A stretch of 64,000 nucleotides of DNA from Ilumatobacteraceae bacterium (GTDB lineage Bacteria > Actinomycetota > Acidimicrobiia > Acidimicrobiales > Ilumatobacteraceae). A program made the translations under genes and the position numbers. The stretch is from the NCBI GenBank assembly GCA_033344875.1, contig JAWPMO010000001.1:3187595-3251594 (forward strand), in the 5' to 3' direction. The first letter of the stretch is position 1, and each line of letters opens with the position of its first letter. The notes under the pieces were generated by a model that ran no database searches, had not been told where the DNA came from, and saw only the letters and a program-made list of their open reading frames with translations. Below, piece by piece: positions 15,455-24,035 of the stretch.

Positions 15455-16945
15455 GTGACCGACACCGACCGACCAAACCACCGGACCCTCGTCCTCGGGG
15501 CGTCCGGCTACGTCGGCGGACGCCTCGTCCCCGAACTCGTCGATGACGGGGCGACCGTCCGATGCCTGACCCGATCGGCGTCGTCGCTGCGGTCGATCCC
15601 CTGGGCCGACCAGGTCGAGATCGCCGAGGCCGACCTCGAGGACCCCGACACGCTCGACGACGCGTTCAGCGACGTCGACACCGTCGTGTACCTGGTGCAT
15701 TCGCTCGGACGCGACGACTTCGAAACCGTCGAGCAGACGACCGCCCGGACCGTCGCCGACGCGTGTGAACGCGCCGGCGTCGGCCACATCATCTACATGA
15801 GCGGGCTGGGTCGTGACGACGACGAACTCTCGGCGCACCTGCGCTCACGTCACGCCGTGGGCGCCACGCTCGCGTCGGGGCCGACACCGGTCACCGAACT
15901 CCGCGCCGCCGTCGTGCTCGGTGCCGGGTCGGCATCGTTCGAGATGCTGCGCAGCCTGGTCGAGGTCCTGCCGGCGATGGTCGCACCCGCCTGGGTGACC
16001 CGCACCCTCGTCCAACCGATCGCGATCACCGACGTGCTGCGGTACATCCGGGCCGCGCTGACGGCCGGAGCCGGCGACCACCATCGCATCGTCGAGATCG
16101 GTGGGCCCGACCAACTGACGTACCAGGACCTGATCACCACCTACGCCGACGTGGCCGGGTTGCGACGCCGCCTCATCCTGCCGGTGCCATTCGTGAGCCC
16201 CACGTTCTCGACCCACTGGGTCAATCTGGTGACACCGCTCCCCCGCGGCCTCGCCGCCTCGCTGATCGACTCGTTGCGCAACCACGTCGTCGTCACCGAC
16301 GACTCGGCCCGGGCGCTCTCCGATCACACCTGCAAGACGACCCGGGCCGCGATCGAGTCATCGCTGACGCGCGTGCAGGATCTCGACATCCCCACGCGCT
16401 GGTCGGGTATCCGGGGTGCCGACGATGCTGCAACGCCCAAGCCGTGGGACCCCGACTGGAGCGGTGGCACCGCCCTCGAAGACGCTCGCAGCACCGACGT
16501 CGACGCCGATCCGGCGACCGTACAGCGCATCGTCCGCGGTATCGGCGGCGAGCGTGGCTGGTACGGGTTCCGGCCGCTCTGGGCCATTCGCGGGTTCATG
16601 GACAAGGTGGCGGGCGGCGTCGGCCTGCGACGCGGCCGGCGGCACCCCGACGACATCACCGTCGGCGAGGCGCTCGACTTCTGGCGAGTGGTGGCCATCG
16701 ATGACGATCTGTTCCGCCTCCACGCCGAGATGCGACTGCCCGGCGACGCATGGCTCGAATGGGTCACCGAACCGCTCGACGACGGACGCACCCGACTGAC
16801 GCAGCGCGCTCGGTTCGTCCCCCGCGGCATCCTCGGTCGCGCCTACTGGTGGGCGATGTGGCCGTTCCACGTCGCGATCTTCCCGATCATGGCCCGACGC
16901 ATCGGTCGCGAGGCCGCGGCGGCGTCTGGATCATCGGACGGCTGA
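15455..16945 (+). CDS. NAD(P)-binding SDR-like protein with DUF2867 domain
   Basis: 496 residues from GTG 15455. The N-terminal Rossmann domain has TLVLGASGYVGGRLVPELV (GxxGxxG), then DVDTVVYLVHSLG and YMSGLG, as in atypical SDR/NmrA-like proteins. The last 150 residues (GWYGFRPLWAIRGFMDKVAGGVGLRRGRRHP... onward) match the DUF2867 domain, frequently fused to such SDRs. The substrate is unknown; the conserved YxxxK dyad of classical SDRs is not evident, so it may bind rather than reduce. Confidence 0.85.
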   Translation: MTDTDRPNHRTLVLGASGYVGGRLVPELVDDGATVRCLTRSASSLRSIPWADQVEIAEADLEDPDTLDDAFSDVDTVVYLVHSLGRDDFETVEQTTARTVADACERAGVGHIIYMSGLGRDDDELSAHLRSRHAVGATLASGPTPVTELRAAVVLGAGSASFEMLRSLVEVLPAMVAPAWVTRTLVQPIAITDVLRYIRAALTAGAGDHHRIVEIGGPDQLTYQDLITTYADVAGLRRRLILPVPFVSPTFSTHWVNLVTPLPRGLAASLIDSLRNHVVVTDDSARALSDHTCKTTRAAIESSLTRVQDLDIPTRWSGIRGADDAATPKPWDPDWSGGTALEDARSTDVDADPATVQRIVRGIGGERGWYGFRPLWAIRGFMDKVAGGVGLRRGRRHPDDITVGEALDFWRVVAIDDDLFRLHAEMRLPGDAWLEWVTEPLDDGRTRLTQRARFVPRGILGRAYWWAMWPFHVAIFPIMARRIGREAAAASGSSDG

Positions 16946-16986
16946 CACGTACGGGCGACGGCGCGGAGAACCGGCCAACGAGCGGA

Positions 16987-17211
16987 AGGTTCAAGCAAGT
17001 CACGACGCTGTCGCCCATCCGGTTTGGAATGGGGATCCGGCTCAATGGCGCGGCCATGAGAATGGCCGGAGGCATGACTGTCGACGAGGCAGCCACCGAA
17101 GTCGGCGACGCGAGCTCCTCCCAGTTCAGCCGAGAGTTCAAGCGGATGTACGGGCAATCTCCCAAGCAGTGGAGCAGCACCAGGCAACCACTCACCGCCG
17201 GACTGACCTGA
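16987..17211 (+). pseudogene. Remnant of an AraC-family regulator
   Basis: About 74 codons encode only the last half of an AraC-type HTH: FKQVTTLSPIRF, then GGMTVDEAATEVGDASSSQFSREFKRMYGQSPKQW. The usual first HTH and the N-terminal sensor domain are missing. The frame runs upstream into the SDR gene in another phase with no related sequence, so this is a truncated remnant. Confidence 0.65.
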
Positions 17212-17420
17212 CGCACCCGGATTCCCGGATCGCGTTCGACGACCACCACCACGACCACCACGACGGCCTGATCCAACCTCCGCCGACGTGCCCGGACCGC
17301 ACCTGTCGGTTCCCGGCGACAAGTCCGACCACCCGTCGTCTGCGAAAGAAGTTCCGCTCCACACCGGCACCTCGGCGATCGGTCTGTTGATCGGGAACGT
17401 GACCCCGGGCGGCACGTCGG

Positions 17421-18221
17421 TCATGCGAGGAACTCTCCGAGGTGATCGAGGGTGCGCTCGTGGCCGTTGCGGTAGCCATCGAGCATTCCGGCACCGACGA
17501 GCGAGGTGACCTGAACGACGATCGACACGTTCGTGGAGTCGCCATCGGCGTCGAACGACCAGTGGGTCGTGTCGATCGACACCGGTGTGCCGTCCCTGCT
17601 GATCTCGCTGGTGGCGACGAGCGACCGGGGTGCGTCGATGTATCCGTAGCGGGTCGTCACGTGGCTGGCGAGATCATCGGGGGGCCCGCATCGGTACACG
17701 TCGGTGCCGCCGACCACGAAGTCGCTGGCGTCGTACTCGACGACCTCGCCCTTCGGGACCGACCACACCGATCGCTGGGCGATGTCGGCGTAGGCGTCCC
17801 ACACCACGGCTGCCGCCGCAGGGAAGCGACGCTCGAAGTGCATCGTCGCTCTCGCCACGGGTCCGTCGACGGTTCGCCCGTGAGCGGCGTCGGGGTCGAG
17901 CAGCACCACCTGGTTGTCGTCGGGATCCGCAAGGACCACCAGGTGCCCTCCACCACCCTCCTGCACGCCACCGTGGTCGACGCCCACCCGGACGAGGCGC
18001 TCAACGACGTCATCGAGATCGACCACGCCGACGACGACCGTGGAGTTGCCGGCACGATCAGGATCGTGGAAGACCTGGAGCCCGTGCGCGGGACCGAATC
18101 GCCACTCGATCAATCCGTCCATCGGTCGCAGGTGGGGTGACGAGTCGAGCACACGCCGATACCACGTTTCGGCGATGGCGATGTCGGACACCGCCGCATG
18201 GGCCATGGTCAGGTCGATCAT
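17421..18221 (-). CDS. Fused VOC (glyoxalase) - SRPBCC/AHSA1 protein
   Basis: 266 residues from ATG 18221 (Shine-Dalgarno GAAGGGA). The first 120 or so residues form a VOC/glyoxalase half (IDLTMAHAAVSDIAIAETWY and LVVLADPDDNQVVLLDP). The rest is an SRPBCC/AHSA1 domain (FERRFPAAAAVVWDAYADI with W and late GHERTLDHLGEFL). Both domains bind small hydrophobic ligands; the fusion is found with ArsR or HxlR-type regulators. An HxlR gene is divergently transcribed 79 bp away. The ligand is unknown. Confidence 0.85.
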   Translation of the reverse strand: MIDLTMAHAAVSDIAIAETWYRRVLDSSPHLRPMDGLIEWRFGPAHGLQVFHDPDRAGNSTVVVGVVDLDDVVERLVRVGVDHGGVQEGGGGHLVVLADPDDNQVVLLDPDAAHGRTVDGPVARATMHFERRFPAAAAVVWDAYADIAQRSVWSVPKGEVVEYDASDFVVGGTDVYRCGPPDDLASHVTTRYGYIDAPRSLVATSEISRDGTPVSIDTTHWSFDADGDSTNVSIVVQVTSLVGAGMLDGYRNGHERTLDHLGEFLA

Positions 18222-18300
18222 GTCGACACGTCCCTTCGAGTCATACCGCTTGTGTTTTGCAATCACCAAGGATACTCAGGCCGGTGGTACCTTGCAAGCA

Positions 18301-18810
18301 GTGAGTGTCAAGCGCGACGAGCCACGTTCCGGATGCGCGATCAACGCCGCGATCGAAGTGATCGGCGACCGCTGGAGCCTCATCGTGCTGCGCGACATCA
18401 TGTTCGGAGACCGGCGACACTTCCGAGAGCTGCAGCGCAACAACGAAGAAGGGATCGCGTCGAACATCCTCGCCAGCCGACTCCGCGACCTCGTCGACCA
18501 CGGACTCCTCACCCGCGACGACCCCGGCCCGGGCCGTACGGTCACGTACTCGCTGGCCGAACCGGCGATCGAACTCGTTCCGGTGCTCGCCGAACTCGGC
18601 TGGTGGGGCCTCCGGCACCGCCCGACCACCGATGCGCTGCGAGTCAGGGCCCAACTTCTCTACGAGGGAGGTCGACCGATGTGGGAGGACTTCATGGCGG
18701 AGCTCCGCACCCGCCACCTCGATGCACCGCCCGCCGACCCCGACTCGCCGTCGGTCACCGAGCGACTCAACCGGGCCGCCGCCGAGTCGGCCCGCGCCGA
18801 GGGGCGGTAG
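18301..18810 (+). CDS. HxlR-family transcription regulator
   Basis: 169 residues from GTG 18301. The winged helix follows a conserved Cys: SGCAINAAIEVIGDRWSLIVLRDIMFGDRRHFRELQR, then GIASNILASRLRDLVDHGLL. This is the HxlR pattern in which the Cys senses oxidants or aldehydes. It is divergent from the VOC-SRPBCC gene and likely controls it from the shared 79-bp intergenic region. The C-terminal 60 residues are an extension typical of some actinobacterial members. Confidence 0.9.
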   Translation: MSVKRDEPRSGCAINAAIEVIGDRWSLIVLRDIMFGDRRHFRELQRNNEEGIASNILASRLRDLVDHGLLTRDDPGPGRTVTYSLAEPAIELVPVLAELGWWGLRHRPTTDALRVRAQLLYEGGRPMWEDFMAELRTRHLDAPPADPDSPSVTERLNRAAAESARAEGR

Positions 18811-18937
18811 GACGGGCCGTTCGGCTCATGCGATCCGCTCCGGATCGGGCGCGGTGGTGACCGGTCGTCGCTCCGGGCGAGGCCACGGCGTCCGATCCTC
18901 GCCATGCCGCTCCCGGGGCAGGACGTACGATCGGAGC

Positions 18938-20986
18938 ATGACCGCGACCGTGAACGGAACCTGCCATCACGACTGCCCCGATTCGTGCGGGTGGACGGTG
19001 ACCGTCGACCACAGCGGGCCGGCGCCGGTCGCGGTGAAACTGCGGGGCAATCCCGAGCATCCGTACAGCTACGGCGAACTCTGTCCGAAGGTCAACCGCT
19101 TCCTCGACCGCGTGTACTCACCCGACCGGGTGCTCCACCCGATGCGCCGGGTCGGACCGAAGGGCAGCGGCGAGTTCGAACAGATCTCCTGGGATGATGC
19201 GCTGGCCGAGATCGGCTCGCGGCTGGCTGCCGTCATCGACGAGCACGGCGGCGAGGCGGTCATGCCGTTCAGCGACGCGGGCAACCAGAGCATCCTCGCC
19301 ACCGAGGGGGTGTCGTCGCGATTCTTCCACCACATCGGGGCGACCCGCCTGCTGCGCAACATCTGCGGGCCGACGGTCGGCGCCGGTGTCGCGATGACCA
19401 ACGGCAGCTCGCTCGGCGCCGATGCGCTCGATCTCGAGCACTCGAAACTGATCCTCCTGTGGGGCACCAACACCAAGCTCACGAACCGGCACCTGTGGCC
19501 GGTGATCGAGAAGGCGAGAGCGAACGGCGCCAGGTTGGTGGTGATCGATCCGATCCGGACGCTGACCGCCGACGACTGCGACCAACACATCCAGCCACTG
19601 CCCGGCACCGACATCGCCATGATGCTCGCGATGATGCACGTCGTCATCCGTGACGACCTGCTCGACCGCGAGTGGGTCGATGCTCACACACTCGGATTCG
19701 ACGAACTGGCCGAATCGGTCGCCGAGGCGACCCCGGCGTGGGCAGCCGTGCAGTGCGGCGTCGACGCCGAGGTGATCGAGACACTGGCGCGCGCGTACGC
19801 GACCACCAGACCCGCCGCGATCCGCACGCTGATCGGCGCCGAGCACCACGAGAACGGCGCCATGTTCTACCGGACCATGGCGTGCCTCCCCGCGCTGACG
19901 GGCGCCTGGCGTGATCGTGGTGGCGGTCTGTTCCGCAGCGTCGGCACCTGGCAGGACGCGCTCGTCGACGAGGCTGCGCTCGGCCGACCCGACCTGCTCG
20001 CCGGGCGCGGGGTGCGCACGCTCAACATGAGCCGGCTCGGCGAGATCCTGCTCGACGAGCAGCCGCCGGTGTACGCGATGATCGTCTGGAACTCGAACCC
20101 GTTGGTGATCGTGCCGAACGCCGATCAGGCTCGCCGCGGCATGGCCCGTGAGGACCTCTTCACGATCGTGCACGAGCAGTTCATGACCGACACCGCTCGA
20201 TACGCCGACATCGTGCTCCCGGCGACGACCCAGATCGAAGCGCACGACGTCACCCCGGCGTGGGGACACCTGTGGATGGGCTGGAACGAAGCCGCGATCG
20301 AGCCGCTCGGCGAGGCGGTGAGCAACAGCGAGTGTTTCCGACGGATCGCGGGCGCCATGGGACTCACCGAACCGTCGCTGTTCGACGACGACCTGACGAT
20401 CCTGCGCGACGTCCTCCCGACGGTCGACCTCGACGCACTCCGTCGCGACGGCTGGATGAAGGTGCCGTACCCCGAGAACGGCACCCCGTGGGCCGACGGC
20501 GGCTTCCCCAGCGAATCGGGGAAGGTCGAGTTCGTGTCGAGCCGCCTCGAGGCGATGGGGCAACCGCGGCTGCCCACCTTCGTCCCGCCGACGGAGGGGC
20601 CGCAGGGTCCGAACGCCGAACGGTTCCCCCTGCAGCTGATGACCCCGAAGCACCATACGCGCTTCCTCAACTCCGGCTACTCACACCTCCCCAAACACGG
20701 TCCGGCCGAGGGTGGACCGTTCGTCGAACTCGACATCGTGGATGCCTCGGCGAGGGGTCTCGCCGACGGCGGAACCGCCCGGGTGTTCAACGACCGGGCC
20801 AGCCTCGAACTCCCGGTCAAGGTCACCACCCGCCTGCGTCCCGGACTCGCGTCGATCCCGTGGGGATGGTGGCGCGAACATCACCCCGACGGCCAGGTCG
20901 CCAACGACCTCACCAACGACACGTTGACCGAGTGGGGCGGCGGCGTGGCCTACAGCGACACCCTGGTGCAGGTCGAGGGGCTCTGA
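18938..20986 (+). CDS. Molybdopterin-dependent oxidoreductase
   Basis: 682 residues from ATG 18938 (GGAG just upstream). An N-terminal [4Fe-4S] ligand set CHHDCPDSC...ELCPK precedes the bis-MGD domains (WDDALAEIGSRLA, NICGPTVG, LWGTNTKLTNRHLWP, then VYAMIVWNSNPLV). The C-terminal MGD-binding beta-barrel includes LMTPKHHTRFLNSGY. It belongs to the DMSO-reductase superfamily. No twin-arginine signal or partner subunits are nearby, so it is probably cytoplasmic and single-subunit. The substrate cannot be deduced. Confidence 0.9.
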   Translation: MTATVNGTCHHDCPDSCGWTVTVDHSGPAPVAVKLRGNPEHPYSYGELCPKVNRFLDRVYSPDRVLHPMRRVGPKGSGEFEQISWDDALAEIGSRLAAVIDEHGGEAVMPFSDAGNQSILATEGVSSRFFHHIGATRLLRNICGPTVGAGVAMTNGSSLGADALDLEHSKLILLWGTNTKLTNRHLWPVIEKARANGARLVVIDPIRTLTADDCDQHIQPLPGTDIAMMLAMMHVVIRDDLLDREWVDAHTLGFDELAESVAEATPAWAAVQCGVDAEVIETLARAYATTRPAAIRTLIGAEHHENGAMFYRTMACLPALTGAWRDRGGGLFRSVGTWQDALVDEAALGRPDLLAGRGVRTLNMSRLGEILLDEQPPVYAMIVWNSNPLVIVPNADQARRGMAREDLFTIVHEQFMTDTARYADIVLPATTQIEAHDVTPAWGHLWMGWNEAAIEPLGEAVSNSECFRRIAGAMGLTEPSLFDDDLTILRDVLPTVDLDALRRDGWMKVPYPENGTPWADGGFPSESGKVEFVSSRLEAMGQPRLPTFVPPTEGPQGPNAERFPLQLMTPKHHTRFLNSGYSHLPKHGPAEGGPFVELDIVDASARGLADGGTARVFNDRASLELPVKVTTRLRPGLASIPWGWWREHHPDGQVANDLTNDTLTEWGGGVAYSDTLVQVEGL

Positions 20987-21076
20987 TCGCTCCCGGTCGC
21001 GGCGGGCGTCGGCACGGGTGTCGCACCCGGCCGGTCCTCGGGTCCGCACGAGGGGTCAACGGGTAGTCTGCGCTGC

Positions 21077-22333
21077 ATGGCAGGCGAGCTGATCTACGCG
21101 TTCAGAGTGATGCGTCTGCCGCTGCTCGACGCGGGCGGTGCGGAGATCGGCAAGATCGAGGACATCGTCGTCGTCCCCGGTCGCGTCGGGCACCCGCCGC
21201 GGGTCACCGGGTTCGTCGCGTCGAGCCAGCACCGCCGCATCTTCGTCAACGCCGCCCGCATCGCCGATCTCGACAGCGATGGCGTTCGTCTGCGCAGCTG
21301 GGACCTCGACCTCAACCCGTTCAAGCCCCGCCCCGGCGAAACGCTGATCAACAACGAGGTCATCGACCGCTCGATCGAGGGCGGCGAGCGGGTGAGCGAC
21401 GTCGGCCTGATCGAGAAGAACGACGGCCGATCGAGCCACTGGGAAGTGTCGAAGGTGCGGCTCGCACGACGCAACACGCTGCGGCGGCGGCCGAGCTACC
21501 GGCTCGTCGAGTGGCGTGAGGTCGCCGTCCTGTTCGCCGCCAACACGGCGATGGAGGCCGAGGCCGCCCGTCTGCGCGACATGCACCCGAGCGATGTCGC
21601 CCACATCGTGCGTACCATGCCGCTCGCGCAGCGTCGCCAGCTCGCCGAGTCGATGGACGACGAGCGCCTCGCCGACGTGCTCGAAGAGCTCCCCGAGTCC
21701 GAGCAGCTCCGGCTGATCGAAGGGCTCGACCTCGACCGCCTGGTCGGTGTGCTCGACGAGATGGAGTACGACGATCTCGCCGACCTGCTCGGCGAGATGC
21801 CCACCCAGCAGCGCGCCGCCGTCCTCGCCGCGATGGACGACGACGAGGCCGAGGTCATCACCCGTCTCCTCTCCTACGAAGAAGCCACGGCGGGCGGCAT
21901 GATGACGCCCGAGATCATCATTCTCGGTCCGTCGGCCACCGTTGCCGAAGCCCTCGCCCAGCTCCGCGACCCCAGCTGGACGCCGAGCATCGCGAGCCAG
22001 GTGTTCGTCACCCAGGCTCCGTTCAAACCGCCGACCGGCAAGCACCTCGGGATCGTGTTCATGCAGCGCCTCCTCCGGGAGCCACCGAGCATGGAACTGC
22101 GTCACTGCGTGGCCCGCGACGTGCCCACCGTGTCGCCCGACACCACCGACCGCGCCGTGTTCGAGGAGTTCGCGTCGTACGACATGTTGGCGCTGGCCGT
22201 CGTCGACGAAGCAGGGCGTCTGCTGGGTGCGGTCAGCGTCGACGACGTCGTCGACCGCATGCTCGGCGCCGGATGGCGCCTTCGGCACCGCCGTCAGGAC
22301 CGCGCGGCAGAGCAGGCGGCTGCCCGCTCGTGA
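21077..22333 (+). CDS. PRC-barrel / MgtE-N / CBS soluble protein
   Basis: 418 residues without membrane helices. An N-terminal PRC-barrel-like region (LPLLDAGGAEIGKIEDIVVVPG) leads to the MgtE_N superhelix with repeats MHPSDVAHIVRTMPLAQRRQLAES and LDEMEYDDLADLLGEMPTQQR, then a CBS pair ending MLALAVVDEAGRLLGAVSVDDV. It is the cytosolic regulatory half of an MgtE magnesium channel without the channel. The stop overlaps the start of a DUF1003 membrane protein by 4 bp, so the two probably act together in cation transport. GGGTAG lies 10 nt before the ATG. Confidence 0.85.
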   Translation: MAGELIYAFRVMRLPLLDAGGAEIGKIEDIVVVPGRVGHPPRVTGFVASSQHRRIFVNAARIADLDSDGVRLRSWDLDLNPFKPRPGETLINNEVIDRSIEGGERVSDVGLIEKNDGRSSHWEVSKVRLARRNTLRRRPSYRLVEWREVAVLFAANTAMEAEAARLRDMHPSDVAHIVRTMPLAQRRQLAESMDDERLADVLEELPESEQLRLIEGLDLDRLVGVLDEMEYDDLADLLGEMPTQQRAAVLAAMDDDEAEVITRLLSYEEATAGGMMTPEIIILGPSATVAEALAQLRDPSWTPSIASQVFVTQAPFKPPTGKHLGIVFMQRLLREPPSMELRHCVARDVPTVSPDTTDRAVFEEFASYDMLALAVVDEAGRLLGAVSVDDVVDRMLGAGWRLRHRRQDRAAEQAAARS

Positions 22334-22878
22334 AGCGCCGCAACGAGCTCACCCAGCCACGACAGCGTGGCCGCTTCGACCTGTCGTACGACTCCGAGGC
22401 GTTCGGCATCTTCAGCGAGTCGATCGCCCGCTATCTCGGCACCGCCCGGTTCCTGGTGTGGCAGACCGGGATCATCGTCGTCTGGCTGGCGTTCAACATC
22501 ATCCCGCCCGCCGACTACCAGTTCGACCCGTGGGATCGCGGCCTCGTGCTGCTCACGCTGGTGCTCTCACTCCAGGCGTCGTACGCGGCGCCGCTGATCC
22601 TGCTCGCCCAGAACCGTCAGGAGCGGCGCGATCGGGTCGCCGCCGACTACGACCGCGAGGTCGCCGAACGCACGCAGGCCGACACCGAGTTCCTCGCCCG
22701 CGAGATCGCTGGGGTCCGGCTCGCGCTGGCCGACGTGGTGACCGGCGAAGAGCTGCGCGACCAGCTCAACGATCTCACCAAGTCGATCGAACGGTTGAGT
22801 CGACGTCTCGACGAGGTCGCCCCACCATCACCCGACGACGGCGAAACGCTCGAAGCATCCAGCCCGGCGAACGACTGA
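22330..22878 (+). CDS. DUF1003 membrane protein
   Basis: 182 residues from GTG 22330 (GTGA overlap). DUF1003 hallmarks are the two hydrophobic helices around FLVWQTGIIVVWLAFNIIP and LVLLTLVLSLQASYAAPLILLAQNRQ, followed by a charged coiled tail (DRVAADYDREVAER). The family is often encoded next to MgtE-like CBS proteins, exactly as here. Function is unknown; an auxiliary membrane partner for the preceding protein is inferred. Confidence 0.88.
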   Translation: MKRRNELTQPRQRGRFDLSYDSEAFGIFSESIARYLGTARFLVWQTGIIVVWLAFNIIPPADYQFDPWDRGLVLLTLVLSLQASYAAPLILLAQNRQERRDRVAADYDREVAERTQADTEFLAREIAGVRLALADVVTGEELRDQLNDLTKSIERLSRRLDEVAPPSPDDGETLEASSPAND

Positions 22879-22882
22879 ACGG

Positions 22883-23812
22883 TCACCCCGGCTGCGGGAC
22901 GCCGGTGAACTCCTGGAGGCGAACCCCTGCCGCCTCGATGCGACGCAGCAGGCCGAGCGTGTCGAGCTGAGGGTCACTGGTCGCCACGGCACCGTGGGGG
23001 AGCTCGTCCGCGAGGGCGGCCGACGCGAACACGGCAGCCATCGCAGCCGACGCGGTGCCGACGAGTTCGGCGACGCCGAGGATGCGCGTGAGACGGGCGC
23101 CGTCGGATGCGCTGCCACGCACCTCGACGCGCAGCGCTCCGACCCGTCCCTCACGGTGGGGCGGGCGGAGCATCGGCAGTCGAGACGTGAACCGGTCGCG
23201 ACGCCGCGCGCTGCGGCGGGCGTCGATCCGGATCGCGTCGGGAAACGACTGGTGCAGCAGGACCGGGCTCGCGATCTCGGCGTGGTAACAATCGCGGGCG
23301 CCGACCGGCTCGGGGAACCAGCACAGCTCGCGGCCGCCACCGCCGAGCGAGTGCCGCCATTCGCCATCGCGCCAGCTGACGGCGCGTCCGCTCAGCGATC
23401 GGTGGTGCTCACGTGCGCAGCTCGGCCCGGCGGTCCCGTGGACCGCGACGTGGATCTCGTCGACGGCCGCCATCTCGAACGACAGGTACCGAGCCAGGAG
23501 ACCCGACAATCCGGGCGTGAGCGCCGCCCCGATCACCAGCGAGGCGTCGGATGCCGCGAAGTCACGGTCGAGCGCCATCAGTTCCCGGGTGTCGTCGAGG
23601 CCGTCGCCGACGGTGACGACCGACGCACCGCGCACGCCGAGCACCCGAGCGAGCGGCGCATGGTCGACCGGATGCGCCAAGACGGCGACGTCACCCGGAC
23701 CGACGAGCGGCGTCGGCTCGATGCGCGGGTCGTGCGAGCGCACGTCGAACTCCGCCAGCATCCGCTGCACACGACGGCCGACGATGCCGTCACCGACCAC
23801 CCAGATCGCCAT
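22883..23812 (-). CDS. Saccharopine dehydrogenase-like NAD(P)-binding protein
   Basis: 309 residues from ATG 23812. It begins MAIWVVGDGIVGRRVQRML, a Rossmann GxGxxG variant, and continues with VAVLAHPVDHAPLARVLG and an EIHVAVHGTAG region resembling saccharopine-dehydrogenase-like oxidoreductases. The gene is convergent with DUF1003 (4 bp between stops) and its start overlaps the stop of a 47-aa membrane ORF. Activity is unknown. Confidence 0.65.
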   Translation of the reverse strand: MAIWVVGDGIVGRRVQRMLAEFDVRSHDPRIEPTPLVGPGDVAVLAHPVDHAPLARVLGVRGASVVTVGDGLDDTRELMALDRDFAASDASLVIGAALTPGLSGLLARYLSFEMAAVDEIHVAVHGTAGPSCAREHHRSLSGRAVSWRDGEWRHSLGGGGRELCWFPEPVGARDCYHAEIASPVLLHQSFPDAIRIDARRSARRRDRFTSRLPMLRPPHREGRVGALRVEVRGSASDGARLTRILGVAELVGTASAAMAAVFASAALADELPHGAVATSDPQLDTLGLLRRIEAAGVRLQEFTGVPQPG

Positions 23813-23955
23813 CAGCGTTCCGTGTCGGTGGGCAACTCGAGTGGCCGCCATCCACCATGCTGCGGCGGGGTGCCCCCACGCCCGCGGACCCGTAGGCCGG
23901 CTGCCGCGATCCCGGCCATCGTGAGCGCGCCGAGGATGCGCCGCAGCAACTTCAT
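23812..23955 (-). CDS. 47-aa small membrane protein
   Basis: ATG 23955 gives MKLLRRILGALTMAGIAAAG followed by a basic, proline-rich tail. One N-terminal hydrophobic helix is seen. The TGA shares a base with the ATG of the next gene (TGATG), arguing for co-translation. It is divergent from recQ. No family is recognised. Confidence 0.55.
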   Translation of the reverse strand: MKLLRRILGALTMAGIAAAGLRVRGRGGTPPQHGGWRPLELPTDTER

Positions 23956-24035
23956 GGACGCAGACGGTACCTCGCCGGGCCGCCGGTCGGTGACGCCCGG
24001 CGCGGGTGCGACACCCAGTCGATACGGTCCGATGC

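Noticed and set aside
18938-20986. Formate dehydrogenase alpha subunit
   Set aside because: Only general DMSO-reductase-family features are visible; no partner subunits or decisive active-site Cys/Sec context were found to support a formate-specific call.
21058-21076. SigB-like promoter before the MgtE-N gene
   Set aside because: GGGTAG is present but the sequence 14 nt upstream (GGTCCG) does not fit GTTT.
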